Shown one piece after another: positions 5,437 to 7,051 of a stretch of 7,051 nucleotides of DNA; position 1 is the stretch's first letter; each line of letters begins with the position of its first letter. The translations under genes were made by a program, and so were the position numbers. The stretch lies in NCBI GenBank assembly GCA_963579925.1, contig CAUZJA010000149.1, positions 1-7,051 of the forward strand, given 5' to 3'. Under the pieces are notes generated by a model. It saw only the letters and a program-made list of their open reading frames with translations. It made no database searches and had not been told where the DNA came from. The DNA comes from UBA1151 sp963579925. Lineage in GTDB: Bacteria; Chloroflexota; Dehalococcoidia; Lucifugimonadales; Lucifugimonadaceae.

Positions 5437-5784
5437 TTGCTGACTGGCCCGACCAAAGACATTCGTTCGACTGAGAGGGAACCGGCTTCCTCGAAATCCT
5501 GGGTAGTTGCTGCCGTATTAGCGGGGACATTTGGAATTGCAGGAATTCACCACTTTTATGTAGGCCGAATTCTTCACGGGATATTTGATCTTTCACTATC
5601 AGTGACCGGATTCGTATTAATTTTCTACGGAGCCCAGGATGACGTCGCCAATTCATATGTCATGCTCGGGATTTTGTTCTTCATAGGGGACTACGTACAT
5701 ACGATTTATTTCATGTACAAACTGATTATTAGCGAGTACCGGGATGGCAAGGGGTTACTTATCAAATACCCCGGGCAGAAGTAG
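5437..5784 (+). CDS. Divergent TM2-like membrane protein, directly abutting and in frame with the first
   Basis: A 115-codon frame beginning at TTG immediately after the TAG of the upstream TM2 gene and in the same frame. Residues 1-20 are polar. Then come a hydrophobic segment (about 22-38), the TM2 hallmark G-I-H-H-F-Y-V-G-R (36-44), a second segment (47-66) and a third (about 74-99). It ends with R-D-G-K-G-L-L-I-K, which mirrors the first protein's D-G-L-L-I-K. It therefore looks like an enlarged, diverged copy from a tandem duplication, with an extra helix and without the G-x-W-x-x-x-D signature. No Shine-Dalgarno precedes the TTG, and the next Met (residue 76) lies inside the third segment. 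Translation would need reinitiation at the stop, readthrough of TAG or an unusual start. It is real protein by composition; how it is expressed is open. Confidence 0.75.
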   Translation: MLTGPTKDIRSTEREPASSKSWVVAAVLAGTFGIAGIHHFYVGRILHGIFDLSLSVTGFVLIFYGAQDDVANSYVMLGILFFIGDYVHTIYFMYKLIISEYRDGKGLLIKYPGQK

Positions 5785-5828
5785 GAGCCGCTTCGATCGC
5801 TCAGCAATCTCCACCCAACACACGAACC

Positions 5829-5902
5829 TTGACACGTGAGAGGTATGGAATAAGCTCACCTTGACCGCTCAGAATTCCGAGTCCCGGCATCTACCTGATA
5901 AT
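5829..5902 (+). promoter_or_regulatory. Candidate promoter elements upstream of the oxidoreductase gene
   Basis: The 163-base gap after the TM2 pair contains a perfect -35 hexamer TTGACA (5829-5834), but the best hexamer 16 bases on is only TAAGCT. Separately, GATAAT (5897-5902) is a five-of-six -10 match about 45 bases before the ATG, with a poor -35 (TTCCGA at 5875). Either could serve the downstream gene; neither is a complete promoter. Confidence 0.22.
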
Positions 5903-5934
5903 CTGCGATTCGCGAAAACAATCATTGGCAATGT

Positions 5935-5939
5935 GGGAG
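5935..5939 (+). promoter_or_regulatory. Ribosome binding site deciding the ATG 5948 start of the oxidoreductase
   Basis: GGGAG lies eight bases before ATG 5948, directly in front of the Rossmann strand R-R-I-G-V-L-G. The longer open frame back to a TTG at 5861 adds 29 residues with no family character and no ribosome site. Confidence 0.7.
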
Positions 5940-5947
5940 AGTGCACA

Positions 5948-7024
5948 ATGGCTGCGAGGAGAATTGGTGTTCTGGGTGTGGGATTCGGCGGAGATGTACA
6001 CGTACCGGGGCTACGGTCCGAGGGCTGGGATGTGGCGGCGATCTACAGTCGGAACGAGCAGAAAGCTCGCGATGCGGCTGCATCGCTGGACATCGAAAGC
6101 TGGTCTACTGACGCAACAGAGATCATCAATCGAGACGATCTGGATGCCATTGCAATCGCGACACCACCACGCCCGCACGCCGAATTTGCTATCGCGGCTC
6201 TCGAGGCTGGCAAACACGTCATCTGCGAGAAGCCTTTCGCGCTGAGTGGCGAAGAGTCCGCACGGATGCGGGCTGCAGCACAGGCTTCTGGCAAGGTGGC
6301 AATGGTTGCCCACGAGTTCCGCTACACGCCTCAGCGCACGCTCATCAAAGAGATGATCGATGATGGCTACATCGGCGTGCCAGAAACGGCCAACATCGAA
6401 CTCTTCATGGGGCGACCTTCGTCCGGTGCGCCCGCGCCCGTGACCTGGGCCAGCTTGAAAAGCGAAGGTGGAGGATTCCTCGGCGCACTTGGCTCGCACT
6501 ACATCGACAGCTTGCGATTCTGGCTCGGCGATGTATTGACCGCGCAGGGGCACCTCTCTACGCTGCGTCCTGATCGCACGGACCCGGCTACTGGCAACAT
6601 TGTCGACTCCGAAACCGATGATGCGTTCTCGTTCATCTTGACGCACCTGAACGGTGCTGTGTCCAGCATGACCGCATCGATGGTCGTCTCGCCAACCGTT
6701 GGAGCACGGCTGACGGTAATGGGCTCCAAGGGCGTGCTTCAGGCCTCTCAGCCCAGCGCAAACCCACCCGAAGATGGTGTGGTTTTTGGCAGCAACGATG
6801 GCAGCCCGCTGAAGGAACTTCCAACCCCAGAGCGACTTACGCCCTTTACCGACGATCGTGATCCACGCCTCATGGCGTTTCGGCTGTTCCTACGAGAGTT
6901 CAACCGCGCGATCGATACAGGTGCAGCGGTCACGCCAAACTTTGATGACGGGCACGCCTGCCAGCAGGTAATGGACGCCGTCCGGCAGTCGTCGGAGACC
7001 GGCCGAGTGGTGGTTATAAACTAG
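5948..7024 (+). CDS. Gfo/Idh/MocA-family NAD(P)-dependent oxidoreductase
   Basis: A 358-residue protein of normal family length. The family oxidises or reduces sugars, inositols and related polyols using a bound nicotinamide cofactor. The N-terminal Rossmann fold shows G-V-G-F-G-G (10-15) after strand R-I-G-V-L, then I-A-T-P-P-R-P-H (70-77) and the family hallmark E-K-P-F-A-L (94-99) with Lys95. The C-terminal half-barrel carries G-G-G-F-L-G-A-L-G-S-H-Y-I-D (174-187) with His184 and Asp187. In the commoner form of this motif an Asp stands where Ala180 is found, so one catalytic-site acid is absent; the activity may differ or the acid may be supplied elsewhere. The start at ATG 5948 has a good ribosome site. 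No signal peptide is seen, so it is cytoplasmic. It is 163 bases from the TM2 pair and probably separately transcribed. Substrate unknown. Confidence 0.92.
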   Translation: MAARRIGVLGVGFGGDVHVPGLRSEGWDVAAIYSRNEQKARDAAASLDIESWSTDATEIINRDDLDAIAIATPPRPHAEFAIAALEAGKHVICEKPFALSGEESARMRAAAQASGKVAMVAHEFRYTPQRTLIKEMIDDGYIGVPETANIELFMGRPSSGAPAPVTWASLKSEGGGFLGALGSHYIDSLRFWLGDVLTAQGHLSTLRPDRTDPATGNIVDSETDDAFSFILTHLNGAVSSMTASMVVSPTVGARLTVMGSKGVLQASQPSANPPEDGVVFGSNDGSPLKELPTPERLTPFTDDRDPRLMAFRLFLREFNRAIDTGAAVTPNFDDGHACQQVMDAVRQSSETGRVVVIN

Positions 7025-7051
7025 GTCGCCTCAAGGCCTTTCTAGTTATAC

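Noticed and set aside
5425..5876. The ten-base string GCTCAGAATT occurs at 5425-5434 (end of the first TM2 gene) and at 5867-5876 (before the oxidoreductase), like a direct repeat flanking the second TM2 gene.
   Set aside because: There is no extension of the match and no mobile-element gene between the copies; it is too short to call a duplication or attachment site.
5861..5947. A longer N-terminus for the oxidoreductase starting at TTG 5861.
   Set aside because: The 29 extra residues have no family features, and a good GGGAG site precedes ATG 5948, which begins at the normal Rossmann strand.
7025..7051. Possible terminator GCC-TCAA-GGC followed by CTTTCT after the oxidoreductase gene.
   Set aside because: The stem has only three pairs and the T-rich tract is short and interrupted; the window ends before more can be seen.

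Overview
The window looks like ordinary chromosomal DNA of a free-living bacterium, moderately GC-rich by eye, with GTG and TTG starts used often. The gene mix suggests a Chloroflexota lineage such as the marine SAR202 / Dehalococcoidia group. The hints are a guanylate kinase with a G-K-D P-loop, a lipoprotein with a Pro-Thr tail, a cytosolic-type sulfatase, a crotonase and a Gfo/Idh/MocA oxidoreductase. This placement is inference from gene content and protein style; no rRNA or other marker is present.

Layout. Positions 1-169 hold the 3' end of aroA (EPSP synthase), which overlaps a guanylate kinase gene (166-792) by four bases. A bicupin gene (876-1610) and a crotonase-family gene (1632-2408) follow on the same strand, 21 bases apart. 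Positions 2525-3573 hold one lipoprotein gene that is interrupted twice: an in-frame TGA at 2819-2821 and a one-base frameshift near 3332. Its true C-terminal end is a Pro/Thr-rich tail. A sulfatase gene (3618-4985) runs the other way and converges on the lipoprotein. A 220-base divergent, partly AT-rich region separates the sulfatase from two tandem TM2-domain membrane-protein genes (5206-5436 and 5437-5784). The second of these begins at the base after the first one's stop codon and in the same frame. A Gfo/Idh/MocA-family NAD(P)-dependent oxidoreductase (best start 5948, end 7024) closes the window.

How the genes relate. aroA-gmk looks translationally coupled and is housekeeping. Cupin-crotonase could form a small catabolic unit acting on a CoA-linked or ring-derived substrate, but the substrate cannot be read from sequence. 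The sulfatase and the Gfo/Idh/MocA enzyme both fit scavenging of sulfated or modified sugars, though they lie on opposite strands with the TM2 pair between them, so a joint pathway is only a guess.

I found no CRISPR array, insertion sequence, tRNA, rRNA or clear terminator, and no convincing new multi-gene system. The most unusual structures are the back-to-back in-frame TM2 pair and the doubly interrupted lipoprotein gene. There is no stretch over 300 bases without a gene.
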